Positions 8,226 through 16,377 of a DNA stretch of 64,000 bases are shown here, in pieces. A model generated the notes under the pieces. The model ran no database searches and was not told where the DNA came from. It saw only the letters and a program-made list of their open reading frames with translations. Origin of the DNA: 14-2 sp963628035 (lineage in GTDB: Bacteria; Bacillota; Clostridia; Lachnospirales; Lachnospiraceae); the NCBI GenBank assembly GCA_963628035.1, contig CAVGED010000082.1, forward strand, positions 91,896 through 155,895. Reading direction: 5' to 3'. Position 1 is the stretch's first letter; every line of letters starts with the position of its first letter. The position numbers and the translations under genes are program-made.

Positions 8226-9293
8226 TCAGGTTGTCTCACGTGCAATGTAACGCCGCAGGAACTCCAGCAGCACATCCATCTCCTGGTCCGTGCCAATGCT
8301 GATCCTTAAGTAATTGTTGATCCTCGGCTTATTGAAATACCGGACATAGATCTTTTCCTTCTTAAGCTCCTCAAACAGCTTCTTTGCACAAAGCTTCGGA
8401 TGCGTCGCAAAGATAAAATTACTCTTGGAATCCGCAAATACAAATCCCATTGCACGAAGCTCTGTCTTCACCCGCTCCCTGGTATGTACGATCTTGTCCA
8501 CCGTCTCCTTGAAATATGTCTCGTCCTTCAAGGATTCCACGCCCAGACACAGTGCTGTCATATCCATCGTATAAGAGTTGAAGGAATACTTCACATCATT
8601 GAGATACCGGATCAGACCGGGCTGTCCAAAGGCACAGCCGATACGCATTCCCGCCAGACTCCTGGACTTGGAAAAGGTCTGAACCACCAGAAGATTATCA
8701 TACTCCGGGATCAATGATACCGCAGAAGCCCCTCCAAAGTCAATATAAGCTTCATCGACGATCACCACAACATCACGATTCTTAGCAAGAATTTGGCACA
8801 GAGTGTCAAGCTCCTCCTCCACCCCGGTAGGGGCATTGGGGTTGGCGATCACGATTCCCCCATTTTCCTTATAGTAGTCCTCCTTCCGAATGCGGAATTC
8901 CTCATCCAGAGGCTGGCACTGGTAAGGAATGCGGTACAGCTCTGCCCACACGTCATAAAAAGAATAGGTAATATCTGGAAACAGCACCGGCTTTTTGCTG
9001 TTAAAAAAGGTCAGAAAAGCCATGGACAGCACATCATCAGAACCCACACCCACAAATACCTGCTCCGGTGCAAGACCGTAACGCTCCGCCAGTGCATTCA
9101 CCAGCACAGAGGCCGAGGGATCCGGATACAGGCGCAGCTGATCCGCCGAAAGCTCCCGCAGCGCCCTGGCTACCCCAGGCGCCGGAGGATATGGATTCTC
9201 GTTGGTATTTAATTTGATCATCCCCGGCTGGTTCGGCTGTTCCCCCGGCACATAAGGGACGACTTTTCGCACATTTTCTTCCCAATTTGACAT
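8226..9293 (-). CDS. hisC: Histidinol-phosphate aminotransferase
   Basis: A 355-residue class I/II PLP aminotransferase. It carries KLNTNENPYPPAPGV near the N-terminus, the YPDPSASVLVNALAERYGL substrate region, NPNAPTG, and the PLP lysine in FSKSRSLAGMRIG (about residue 211). These fit HisC, which makes histidinol phosphate from imidazole acetol phosphate. No other his genes adjoin it, so a broader aromatic or phosphonate aminotransferase role cannot be excluded. GAGGA precedes the ATG. A 60-bp gap to the DUF368 gene contains no clear terminator. Confidence 0.85.
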   Translation of the reverse strand: MSNWEENVRKVVPYVPGEQPNQPGMIKLNTNENPYPPAPGVARALRELSADQLRLYPDPSASVLVNALAERYGLAPEQVFVGVGSDDVLSMAFLTFFNSKKPVLFPDITYSFYDVWAELYRIPYQCQPLDEEFRIRKEDYYKENGGIVIANPNAPTGVEEELDTLCQILAKNRDVVVIVDEAYIDFGGASAVSLIPEYDNLLVVQTFSKSRSLAGMRIGCAFGQPGLIRYLNDVKYSFNSYTMDMTALCLGVESLKDETYFKETVDKIVHTRERVKTELRAMGFVFADSKSNFIFATHPKLCAKKLFEELKKEKIYVRYFNKPRINNYLRISIGTDQEMDVLLEFLRRYIARETT

Positions 9294-9395
9294 TTCTTAT
9301 TCCTCTTCGTTTATTTTTGCAAGTTTTCCTTCATAGTTCACTCATCACCTATATCAGGTGTGAATCATGCCCTTTCAAATGGCGTATCTAAGCTG

Positions 9396-10586
9396 CTACA
9401 GCAGCCCATATTCTGCCGCCAATTCCGCAAATGCCGACAGGGAGCGCTGAATCATCTCGTAAGGTACACAGTAAGCGATCCGCACATATCCGGGGCAGGC
9501 AAAGTTCGTGCCGTTCACCAGCATAATGTGATGCTGCTTCGCCACTTCTACAAAATGCTTCTCATCCGGCTCCGGTGACTTCACAAACAGATAGAAGGTT
9601 CCCTCCGGCTTCACGCAGGTAAAGCCAAGCTTCACGAGCTCGCCGTACAGAAGCTTCCGGTTCCTGTCGTAGAATTCCACATCTGTCTTCTCATCCAGAC
9701 AGCGAGCCACCGCCTTCTGCATCAGAGACGGCGCATTGACAAAGCCAAGGACACGGTTTGCAATGGCGGTTCCCGCGCATACCGTTTCAAAATCCTCCAT
9801 CTCATCCGAAATCACGATATAGCCGATACGTTCTCCTGGAATGGAGAGAGATTTGCTGAAGGAATAGGTGATAAAGGTATTCCGGTAATATTTTGTCAGA
9901 AACGGCGCCGTCTTCCCGTCGTAAACGATCTCCCGGTAAGGTTCATCGGAGATCATGTATATCGCATGGCCGTACTCCTGCTGCTTTCTATCCAGCAGCG
10001 CCGCAATCTGCCGGATGGTATCCTCTGAATAGAGTACCCCGCTGGGATTTACCGGGTTGTTGATGATGATCGCCTTGGTCTTTGCAGTCAGCTTGCGCTC
10101 CATATCTGCAAGATCCGGTAAAAAGGTCTCGTAATCCGGCTTCACCTCCACCAGCACTCCACCCCAGTTGCCGCAGTAGTTGCGATATTCCGTAAAATAA
10201 GGGGCAAACACCATCAGTTCATCTCCCGGATCCATCACAGCCCGCAGAATCACGTTAATGGCACCTGCAGCTCCCACCGTCATGATGACATTCTTCGCAC
10301 CAAAGTCAGTACCAAATCGCCGATTCAGATTCTCTGCCACGGCTGCCCGCACATCGGGATATCCTGAATTATCCATATATCCGTGGAGATTCAGCGAATT
10401 CTCCTCGTGGATCACATCCAGCATCGCCTCGGTAAAGGCTTCCGGCACCGGAGTGCAGGGATTTCCCAGACTGAAATCATAGACATTCTCTGCTCCGATC
10501 TTCTCTGCCAGCAGCTTTCCCTCCGTAAACATGGCACGGATGGCTGAGCTGTTTTTCATGTCCTCTAAGATTTTTTTTGAAATCAT
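9396..10586 (-). CDS. Class I PLP-dependent aminotransferase (aspartate-aminotransferase-like)
   Basis: A 396-residue fold-type I aminotransferase. It contains the FSLGNPCTPVPEAF N-terminal region, NNPVNPSGVLYS (substrate carboxylate binding), SDEPYREIVYDG, and the PLP lysine in SFSKSLSIPGERIGY (about 244). The C-terminal arginine region is RIAYCVPYEMI. It most resembles clostridial aspartate or broad-range aminotransferases; the exact substrate is not readable. GAGGGAAC lies upstream of the ATG at 10586. It precedes hisC on the same strand with a 100-bp gap. Confidence 0.85.
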   Translation of the reverse strand: MISKKILEDMKNSSAIRAMFTEGKLLAEKIGAENVYDFSLGNPCTPVPEAFTEAMLDVIHEENSLNLHGYMDNSGYPDVRAAVAENLNRRFGTDFGAKNVIMTVGAAGAINVILRAVMDPGDELMVFAPYFTEYRNYCGNWGGVLVEVKPDYETFLPDLADMERKLTAKTKAIIINNPVNPSGVLYSEDTIRQIAALLDRKQQEYGHAIYMISDEPYREIVYDGKTAPFLTKYYRNTFITYSFSKSLSIPGERIGYIVISDEMEDFETVCAGTAIANRVLGFVNAPSLMQKAVARCLDEKTDVEFYDRNRKLLYGELVKLGFTCVKPEGTFYLFVKSPEPDEKHFVEVAKQHHIMLVNGTNFACPGYVRIAYCVPYEMIQRSLSAFAELAAEYGLL

Positions 10587-10616
10587 GATGTTCCCTCTTT
10601 TCCTTGTAGCTTTATT

Positions 10617-10676
10617 TTCTGTAGTTTTTTCTATAGTTTTTTCTGTAGTTCATTCTGTGGTTTATTCTATGGTTTA
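10617..10676. repeat. Five 12-bp tandem repeats ending in the transpeptidase stop codon
   Basis: Five consecutive 12-bp units of the form TTCTRTRGTTYW lie at 10617-10628, 10629-10640, 10641-10652, 10653-10664 and 10665-10676. The last unit contains the TAA stop (complement TTA, 10674-10676) of the L,D-transpeptidase. The units form most of the gap to the aminotransferase gene. Confidence 0.8.
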
Positions 10677-12362
10677 CAATCCGGCCGACTTCTTTTCCGG
10701 GTTCTGCTTGTCGCTTTCCGGCGGGGCTGTGGCCTGCTGCTTCTCCTGCTCAACTACCAGACTGGCGTATGTTGCCTCTGCACTGGTAAGTGCGTCATAA
10801 TTCTTCACATAGCCCTTGCCCATCTCATTCAGGTTGTCGTAGGCTGTCCTGGCAGCCTTTATCGCTTCGCTGCTGTCAAGGGTCACGTTTCCGATGGCTT
10901 TGATGAGCTTTGTCACCTCAGCCGCCGCATCCTGTGCCAGACCCTTGGCACTCTCTGTGCCGGGCAGTTCATAGACAAACACGGCATCACCTGTCTTGAG
11001 ATAGCTGAAGAGCTTCTTTGCCGCACTGTAGGGCATATTGATGCAGCCATGAGAACCGTTGGTCTTGTAATTATTTCCGCCAAAATCCCTGCGCCAGGTA
11101 GCGTCATGGAAGCCAACGCCGCCGTTGAAGGGCATCCAGAAGGTTACCGGCGTCGCATAATCCGCTCCCCGAAGAACCTTATCCTTCTGGGTATAGGTGA
11201 CAGAATATGCGCCTGTGGGCGTAACACGGTTCTTTGCCACATCACCGGAGACAAAGTCCGTCTCCAGGATCAGCTCCCCATCCTTATAGAAAAACATATG
11301 CTGGGCTGTCAGATTGACCTCCGCATAGGTATTGCCGTAATCCTTCTCGCCATGGCTCTTCGCCGTCTGCTGATAGACCGGTTCTCTGGTTACCTGCTTT
11401 CCCTCCCGGATATCCGCCGCCAACTGTTCCAGTTCCCCATCCGGATCCACATACCAGCCATATTCGTTGCGCTTTAATGTCACTGCTGATCCGTAAGAGG
11501 TCTGAAAGCTTCTGGTCTTATAAGCGGTATTAAAGCTTTCTCCAAGCTTCTTCACGAATTCGGATGCCTTGCTCTCATCGATTGCCACCGTATGCTCCTC
11601 AGTAACACCGAGCCATTCGCCGATCGTCTCCCCGCTCAGCACCACCCTGGTGCTGCCTGCCTCGTAGGTGATTCCGGCCGACGCATAGGAATTCATCTCC
11701 TTCTGCAATGCCAGAAGCTCCTCACTGTCCGCCCGGAACCTTGGGTTCACATAACATCCGCTGTCCTCGAGCGACAGACTTTCCTGAAGATTCACCACCG
11801 CTGTGTGCAATGCCGCCCGAAAGGCCACCTCATCCAGCAGATTTCCTTCGTCCTCCGGCACGATTTCAAAGCCAACGCCCTTCTTATATTCTGCTATGTA
11901 CGCATCCTTCGGCTCCCGGCTGCTCTCTGCCTTCAGGCACACAAGACCCGCTACCGCCTCTTCAAACCTGGTCTCATCATAATTCACCATGGCCTCAATT
12001 TCAATACGTGTGCTCTTAAATATCGAAATGATCCATCCAAAGCCGCTGCGCTTCTTCAGTTCACGGGTAAGGCTTCCGTCAAACTTCGGCTCCAGCCCGA
12101 TATCGGCGCTTTTTAGGATCTCCGTCCCGCCGCCCCGCTCTTCCAGCCGAAGCTGATATCCATCGATCTCTTCGGCGATAAGCTTCTCCACCTTTTCCAC
12201 ACTCCTGCAGGAGGCCTTCACACCGTTGACCGTGGTTCGGAACCAGAAATGATTGTTGAAAAATAAACTCAGACCCAGATATACAATGACAAGAAATGCC
12301 ACGATAAGTCCGGCGATCCCAAGTATCGCTTTCTTCTTTCCAAATCTCTCTACAAGCTTCAT
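10674..12362 (-). CDS. L,D-transpeptidase (YkuD) with PG-binding-4 domains
   Basis: A 562-residue wall enzyme. An N-terminal membrane anchor (about 11-35) is followed by two PGBD4-type peptidoglycan-binding regions (about 45-310). The YkuD catalytic domain (about 345-465) has the active site GSHGCINMPYSAAK with Cys440 and the HGC arginine-type pocket. A helical tail (about 490-540) resembles surface-protein repeat helices, and the end is Pro/Lys-rich. It would form 3-3 cross-links or attach proteins to peptidoglycan outside the membrane. GAGGAAGG precedes the ATG. A promoter lies upstream (12399-12428). Confidence 0.9.
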   Translation of the reverse strand: MKLVERFGKKKAILGIAGLIVAFLVIVYLGLSLFFNNHFWFRTTVNGVKASCRSVEKVEKLIAEEIDGYQLRLEERGGGTEILKSADIGLEPKFDGSLTRELKKRSGFGWIISIFKSTRIEIEAMVNYDETRFEEAVAGLVCLKAESSREPKDAYIAEYKKGVGFEIVPEDEGNLLDEVAFRAALHTAVVNLQESLSLEDSGCYVNPRFRADSEELLALQKEMNSYASAGITYEAGSTRVVLSGETIGEWLGVTEEHTVAIDESKASEFVKKLGESFNTAYKTRSFQTSYGSAVTLKRNEYGWYVDPDGELEQLAADIREGKQVTREPVYQQTAKSHGEKDYGNTYAEVNLTAQHMFFYKDGELILETDFVSGDVAKNRVTPTGAYSVTYTQKDKVLRGADYATPVTFWMPFNGGVGFHDATWRRDFGGNNYKTNGSHGCINMPYSAAKKLFSYLKTGDAVFVYELPGTESAKGLAQDAAAEVTKLIKAIGNVTLDSSEAIKAARTAYDNLNEMGKGYVKNYDALTSAEATYASLVVEQEKQQATAPPESDKQNPEKKSAGL

Positions 12363-12398
12363 ATGTAAGATTCCTTCCTCAAAATTCAGGCTACCATA

Positions 12399-12428
12399 AA
12401 TTTACCACCCTCACGGTGATGTTGTCAA
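12399..12428 (-). promoter_or_regulatory. Promoter of the L,D-transpeptidase gene
   Basis: On the minus strand TTGACA (12423-12428) and TAAATT (12399-12404) are separated by 18 bp, about 40 bp before the start codon. The region upstream is very AT-rich, as an UP element would be. Confidence 0.6.
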
Positions 12429-12502
12429 CATATTGGGGGAATATTAATAAATAATAATAATTATGTAAAATAATCGTCTTATATGACTGGAAGTTTCTTT
12501 AG

Positions 12503-12535
12503 AAAAAAAAATAAACCGACCTATCGTCGATTTAT
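12503..12535 (-). terminator. Intrinsic terminator of the tRNA-Pro gene
   Basis: ATAAATCGAC pairs with GTCGGTTTAT (12511-12520 and 12526-12535, one G-U pair) around a 5-base loop. A run of eight T follows on the minus strand. It lies 16 bp after the tRNA. Confidence 0.85.
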
Positions 12536-12550
12536 CTCTCAGAATATCAA

Positions 12551-12625
<75 letters not shown>

Positions 12626-12635
12626 CATGAATGAT

Positions 12636-12664
12636 ATTTTAGCACACCCCACGACAGAATGCAA
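12636..12664 (-). promoter_or_regulatory. Promoter of tRNA-Pro
   Basis: TTGCAT (12659-12664), a 17-bp spacer and TAAAAT (12636-12641) on the minus strand place the transcription start a few bases before the mature tRNA 5' end. Confidence 0.75.
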
Positions 12665-12796
12665 CAGTTTTTTTATTTTTCTCAAAAACCTTTGCGAAAT
12701 GCCTTTATTTTGTGAATTTCTGACAATTTTGACCTGTCTTTTCTGTAGAAAATGCTGTATGGCATTTGCGGTGAGTTTGACTGAAAAATCGCAATG

Positions 12797-12821
12797 TTGC
12801 CCTTGTCAGTCTGTGTTATCA
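12797..12821. repeat. 25-bp direct repeat, copy 1
   Basis: A 25-bp sequence beginning TTGCCCTTGTCAG is identical to 13332-13356. The two copies flank the small helical-protein gene. In copy 2 the sequence is the core of a short hydrophobic reading frame; here the same frame is interrupted by a stop just upstream, so this copy looks like a remnant. Confidence 0.8.
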
Positions 12822-12919
12822 AAGTAACCTCACACATTTTCCACCTCTCCATACTATATCTTGAGAAGCAAAACTGCCTCTCAATAGTCAGATAAAAATG
12901 GAGAAAGGAAGAAAAGATA

Positions 12920-13222
12920 ATGAGTATGCCCAAGATTGAATGCGTCAAAATTGATAAGTGTTGTGCCGCTGCCTCCCTGCTGCAGTCCATCGCCCTGGAG
13001 GAAACAGCTATCTCGCACATTCTCAATGCGGAAGGTGAGAAGCTGCAGAAAGCTATCTCTCTGCGGGAGTGTTCCCATCATGACCTGCTGGAAGTGAATA
13101 AATCTGTAGCAGATATGGTGGATAAGATCACTGCACTTGAGCTGGTACTGAAGGCCAAGCTGGATCTGGTAGTTCCCATTTTGGAGGAATGCGAAAAGTC
13201 ACCGAAACCTATGTACGAATAG
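12920..13222 (+). CDS. Small helical protein of unknown function
   Basis: A 100-residue protein, with AAAGGA about 9 bases before the ATG. It is predicted to be almost wholly helical: a central SIALEETAISHILNAEGEKL segment and a second long helix to the C-terminus, with a Cys pair (CCAAAS) near residue 14. Small proteins with an ALEE...HILNAEGEK core are common in spore-forming Firmicutes and are often near spore-surface genes; I infer a relation from memory of the motif only. It is flanked by the 25-bp direct repeats, a hint that this unit may have been inserted or duplicated. Upstream, TTGAGA/TCTCAA forms a short inverted repeat around 12860-12883. Confidence 0.6.
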   Translation: MSMPKIECVKIDKCCAAASLLQSIALEETAISHILNAEGEKLQKAISLRECSHHDLLEVNKSVADMVDKITALELVLKAKLDLVVPILEECEKSPKPMYE

Positions 13223-13283
13223 TTTTCCCATCCTGACAGCGTGTAAGACCTTTTCTATATTACCCGTTGCTCTGCAATGCACG

Positions 13284-13314
13284 CGGAATCCGTCACTGAA
13301 TGTTACGGATTCCG
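13284..13314 (+). promoter_or_regulatory. Hairpin immediately before the candidate toxin start codon
   Basis: CGGAATCCGT (13284-13293) and ACGGATTCCG (13305-13314) are perfect complements around an 11-base loop. The ATG of the 20-residue frame begins two bases later. Such a helix in the mRNA would restrain initiation, as is known for several type I toxin messages. Confidence 0.5.
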
Positions 13315-13315
13315 T

Positions 13316-13378
13316 ATGCTCATTACAATTTTTGCCCTTGTCAGTCTGTGTTATCAGATTTTCAAGGAAAGAAAATAG
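13316..13378 (+). CDS. Candidate 20-residue membrane toxin (type I TA)
   Basis: The frame encodes a 20-residue peptide with a hydrophobic stretch (LITIFALVSLCY) and a charged end (KERK). This is the pattern of small membrane toxins of type I toxin-antitoxin loci. Its 3' end and stop codon overlap an oppositely transcribed RNA with a clear promoter and terminator. There is no strong ribosome site, and a hairpin abuts the start. It is shorter than typical toxins of this kind (about 30 residues), so it may be a truncated or degenerate copy. The 25-bp direct repeat lies inside it. I cannot show that it is translated. Confidence 0.35.
   Translation: MLITIFALVSLCYQIFKERK
13332..13356. repeat. 25-bp direct repeat, copy 2
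   Basis: Identical to 12797-12821. It encodes the middle of the candidate membrane peptide. Confidence 0.8.
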
Positions 13379-13466
13379 CCGCCACTACTGCAATAGTGAC
13401 GGCAGCCCGTTAGGGTTGTAACTTTGCTATTCGAGGGTAGGCCGCTTCTCTGGTTTTCCCTTTTCT
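13367..13466 (-). ncRNA. Putative antisense antitoxin RNA of about 100 nt
   Basis: The minus strand has a strong promoter at 13473-13501 and, about 65 bases downstream, a terminator: GCCGTCACTA / TAGTGGCGGC (13378-13403, one mismatch) followed by TATTTTCTTT (13367-13377). The predicted RNA has no coding frame and no ribosome site. Its 3' end is complementary to the stop-codon region of the candidate 20-residue toxin message. A short, stable RNA convergent with a tiny hydrophobic frame is the standard type I toxin-antitoxin layout. The transcript ends are inferred from the sequence. Confidence 0.6.
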
Positions 13467-13472
13467 ACGTTC

Positions 13473-13501
13473 AATATAGCACATCTGGGAGAATTCGTCA
13501 A
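13473..13501 (-). promoter_or_regulatory. Promoter of the antisense RNA
   Basis: TTGACG (13496-13501), a 17-bp spacer and TATATT (13473-13478) on the minus strand. There is no protein-coding gene downstream, so it most likely serves the small RNA. Confidence 0.7.
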
Positions 13502-13511
13502 CTCAAACTTT

Positions 13512-13551
13512 CAGTCCAGAATCCTAAACTTTTCCAGTCCAAAATCCTAAA
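13512..13551. repeat. Two 17-bp near-identical direct repeats upstream of the PAP2 promoter
   Basis: CAGTCCAGAATCCTAAA (13512-13528) and CAGTCCAAAATCCTAAA (13535-13551) differ at one base and are spaced by 23 bp, about two helical turns. They lie 27 bp upstream of the PAP2 -35 box, where a tandem activator or repressor site could be. Confidence 0.5.
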
Positions 13552-13577
13552 GAATTTCTTAATTGTCAAAATTCCCG

Positions 13578-13606
13578 TTGTTACGATTTTTAGGATGTGT
13601 TATAAT
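13578..13606 (+). promoter_or_regulatory. Promoter of the PAP2 gene
   Basis: TTGTTA (13578-13583), a 17-bp spacer and TATAAT (13601-13606). The start codon lies 85 bp downstream, giving a leader of about 75 nt in which I see no strong structure. Confidence 0.7.
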
Positions 13607-13690
13607 CAAGGTCAGTTGCAGAACAACTGGCCGCTACCCAAACGTAGTGTTTTAACAATTCCTAAGCAAAAGGATGTGAGTATAACATTT

Positions 13691-14353
13691 ATGAAAGAAT
13701 TTTTCAAGAAATATAAACATGCCTGGATCCTGTCGTATCTGATCCTGTATATGGCCTGGTTCGCCTGGCTGGAGCAGACCGTAACCACCAACTTCCATGT
13801 GGTGCATATGGCTGTGGATGATTATATCCCGTTTATTGAGATCTTTATCATTCCGTACCTGCTGTGGTTCGGATATGTGGCAGTTGCGGTGGTCTATTTC
13901 TTTTTCACAAATGTGCCAGACTACTATAAGCTATGCCGCTTCCTGTTTGTGGGGATGACTGTGTTCCTGGTGGTTTCCACCATCTACCCAAACGGTCATT
14001 ATCTGCGGCCAAGCGTATTTAAGAATGACAATATCTTCACCTACCTGGTGCAATGCCTGTATGCCACGGATACTTCCACGAACCTGTTTCCGAGTATCCA
14101 TGTGTACAACTCCATCGGCGTTCACCTGGCGATCTCCCGCAGCGAGAAGCTCCGCCAGTACAAATGGGTGCAGATCGGCTCCGGCGTGCTGATGACCAGC
14201 ATCATTCTGTCCACCATGTTTTTGAAGCAGCATTCCGTATTTGATGTCGTCACTGCCTTTGCAATGGCCACCGTCATGTACTCCTTCGTATACGGCAAGG
14301 CCTCCCAGCCCAGCCGCAGGAAGGTATTTCGCGGAGAACTGCAGAAAATATAA
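13691..14353 (+). CDS. PAP2-family membrane phosphatase
   Basis: A 220-residue protein with about six membrane helices. The PAP2 signature is present: an arginine region GHYLRPSVF (motif 1 region), PSIH in LFPSIHVYNS (motif 2, histidine acid), and FLKQHSVFDVV (motif 3, nucleophile His with the helper Asp). PAP2 membrane enzymes dephosphorylate lipid phosphates such as undecaprenyl pyrophosphate or phosphatidate at the outer membrane face. The frame stays open well upstream, but that part overlaps the antisense RNA locus and the promoter. The ATG at 13691 begins the recognisable protein; a GTG at 13676 is an alternative. Confidence 0.82.
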   Translation: MKEFFKKYKHAWILSYLILYMAWFAWLEQTVTTNFHVVHMAVDDYIPFIEIFIIPYLLWFGYVAVAVVYFFFTNVPDYYKLCRFLFVGMTVFLVVSTIYPNGHYLRPSVFKNDNIFTYLVQCLYATDTSTNLFPSIHVYNSIGVHLAISRSEKLRQYKWVQIGSGVLMTSIILSTMFLKQHSVFDVVTAFAMATVMYSFVYGKASQPSRRKVFRGELQKI

Positions 14354-14384
14354 AGAAGATATAAGTTTGGAACATATACTGACA

Positions 14385-14422
14385 AAAGGGTTGTTATACC
14401 GTCATTGGTACAACAACCCTTT
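14385..14422 (+). terminator. Terminator between PAP2 and aspS
   Basis: AAAGGGTTGTT (14385-14395) pairs perfectly with AACAACCCTTT (14412-14422). The T-tract is short on the plus strand and TTTTGT on the minus strand, so it may act in both directions. Confidence 0.65.
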
Positions 14423-14474
14423 CTATTATGTTAGCTCTCTTGCGCTCATTGTAGCACGATTTACGTCGCTGCCC

Positions 14475-16265
14475 TTACTCTTCCGTCTTCCGAATCGCAA
14501 GTCCCAGTTCTTCCAGCTGTTTCTCGCTGACCACATTCGGTGCGTCTGTCAGCAGACAGGAAGCATCCTTCACCTTGGGGAAGGCAATAACGTCACGGAT
14601 GGAATCTGCCTGCACCAGCAGCATCATCAGTCGATCCAGACCGTAAGCCAGCCCGGCGTGAGGCGGAACTCCGTACTTGAAGGCATTCAGCAGGAAGCCA
14701 AACTGTTCATAGGCGCGTTCCTTGGAGAAGCCCAGCACCTCAAGCATCTTCTCCTGAATATCATCCTGGTGGATACGAACGGAACCACCGCCGATCTCCA
14801 CGCCGTTTAAGACGATATCGTAAGCCTTGGCACGCACTGCTCCGGGATCGGAATCGATCTTATCCCAATCCTCCTCCATAGGCATGGTGAAGGGGTGATG
14901 CATAGCCATGAAGCGGTTTTCCTCGTCCGACCACTCCAGAAGCGGGAACTCCGTCACCCATAAGAAATTGTATTGTTTTTCATCAAAAAGACCAAGCTCC
15001 GAAGCCAGTTCCAAACGCAGTGCTCCCAGCACGCCCCAGACAATCTTATTCTTGTCTGCCGCGAACAACAGGAGATCACCGGGTTCTCCGCCCATGGCGG
15101 ATACCAGTGCGGTCAACTGCTCCTCGGTCATGAATTTGGCGAAGGAGGACTTATAAGTGCCGTCTTCAGCGATGGAGAGATAGGCCAGTCCCTTAGCTCC
15201 ATAGCCCTTGGCGAATTCCACCAGCTTATCAATCTTCTTTCTGGGCATGGCTCCCTGTCCCTTGACATTGATACCACGGACAGAACCGCCGGCTTCCAGC
15301 GCTCCTGTGAAGACACCGAAGCCACAACCCTTCACGGTCTCTGACACATCCGTAAGCTCCATGCCGAAGCGGGTATCCGGCTTGTCGGAGCCGAAACGAT
15401 CCATGGCCTCCTGCCATGTCATTCTTGGGATCGGCAGGGGAACCTCCACGCCAATGGCCTCCCGGAATACATACTGAAGAAGGCGTTCGTTGACCTCGAT
15501 GACATCATCCACATCCACGAAGGACAGCTCCATATCCACCTGGGTGAATTCCGGCTGACGATGCGCACGCAGATCTTCATCCCGGAAGCATCTGGCGATC
15601 TGGAAATATCGGTCATAGCCGGAGCACATCAGAAGCTGCTTGAAGAGCTGCGGCGACTGTGGCAACGCATAGAAGCTGCCGGGATGTACACGACTGGGCA
15701 CCAGATAATCCCTGGCTCCCTCCGGTGTGGACTTGGTAAGAATCGGCGTCTCGATCTCCAGGAAGCCTTCCTTATCCATAAATTCACGAATCAGCATAGT
15801 CACCCGGCTGCGCAGCATAAGATTATGCACAAGATCGGGTCTCCGCAGATCCAGATAGCGGTAGCGCAGACGGATCTCGTCCTTGGTCTGGCTGTTCTCC
15901 TCGATGGGGAAAGGCGGTGTCTCAGACTCCGACAGGATACGCACAGTGTCCGCGATCACCTCGATATCACCGGTCTTTAAGTTCTCGTTAACGGCTGCCG
16001 AACGCCGCTCCACGGTTCCCGTCACTGCAATCACATATTCGCTTCGAAGCGTCTCTGCCTTGGCAAAGCCCTCTGCACCCACCTTGGGCTCGTCAAATAC
16101 GATCTGTAAGAGGCCTGATCGGTCTCTTAAGTCGATAAATATCAAGCTTCCCAGATTTCTTCTTTTCTGAACCCAGCCCATAACGGTGACTTTCTCCCCG
16201 ATATTCGCGCCGGATACCTCCGTGCACCGATGTGTCCGGTGCAATCCTTTCATGGATTCTGCCAT
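14475..16265 (-). CDS. aspS: Aspartyl-tRNA synthetase
   Basis: A 596-residue class II synthetase of bacterial type. It has an N-terminal anticodon-binding OB fold (VMGWVQKRRNLGSLIFIDLR), motif 2 region YFQIARCFRDEDLRAHRQPE, the bacterial GAD insertion domain (about 290-420), and motif 3 GLAYGLDRLMMLL near the C-terminus. It charges tRNA-Asp in the cytosol. AGGGAGG precedes the ATG. No T-box leader is seen in the 112-bp gap to hisS, so it probably depends on the upstream relA-hisS transcript or on a weak local promoter. Confidence 0.97.
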   Translation of the reverse strand: MAESMKGLHRTHRCTEVSGANIGEKVTVMGWVQKRRNLGSLIFIDLRDRSGLLQIVFDEPKVGAEGFAKAETLRSEYVIAVTGTVERRSAAVNENLKTGDIEVIADTVRILSESETPPFPIEENSQTKDEIRLRYRYLDLRRPDLVHNLMLRSRVTMLIREFMDKEGFLEIETPILTKSTPEGARDYLVPSRVHPGSFYALPQSPQLFKQLLMCSGYDRYFQIARCFRDEDLRAHRQPEFTQVDMELSFVDVDDVIEVNERLLQYVFREAIGVEVPLPIPRMTWQEAMDRFGSDKPDTRFGMELTDVSETVKGCGFGVFTGALEAGGSVRGINVKGQGAMPRKKIDKLVEFAKGYGAKGLAYLSIAEDGTYKSSFAKFMTEEQLTALVSAMGGEPGDLLLFAADKNKIVWGVLGALRLELASELGLFDEKQYNFLWVTEFPLLEWSDEENRFMAMHHPFTMPMEEDWDKIDSDPGAVRAKAYDIVLNGVEIGGGSVRIHQDDIQEKMLEVLGFSKERAYEQFGFLLNAFKYGVPPHAGLAYGLDRLMMLLVQADSIRDVIAFPKVKDASCLLTDAPNVVSEKQLEELGLAIRKTEE

Positions 16266-16377
16266 GATGATTCCTCCCTTATAAATATTTTCTAGGTTTT
16301 TGTACGCGCCGGATGAATGGTATGCCCTATCAAACGCGCTCTCGCTCCATAACCGACATGCGTTACAACTAATAGAC

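Noticed and set aside
12682..13026. Minus-strand open frame of 114 residues opposite the small helical-protein gene
   Set aside because: It overlaps the better-supported plus-strand gene, has no ribosome site, and its content comes from the repeat and tRNA-upstream DNA.
13424..13690. Extended N-terminus for the PAP2 protein
   Set aside because: The extra residues cover the antisense RNA promoter and the PAP2 promoter and do not look like protein.
16266..16377. T-box leader for aspS
   Set aside because: No specifier stem, no conserved T-box sequence and no terminator/antiterminator pair in this gap.
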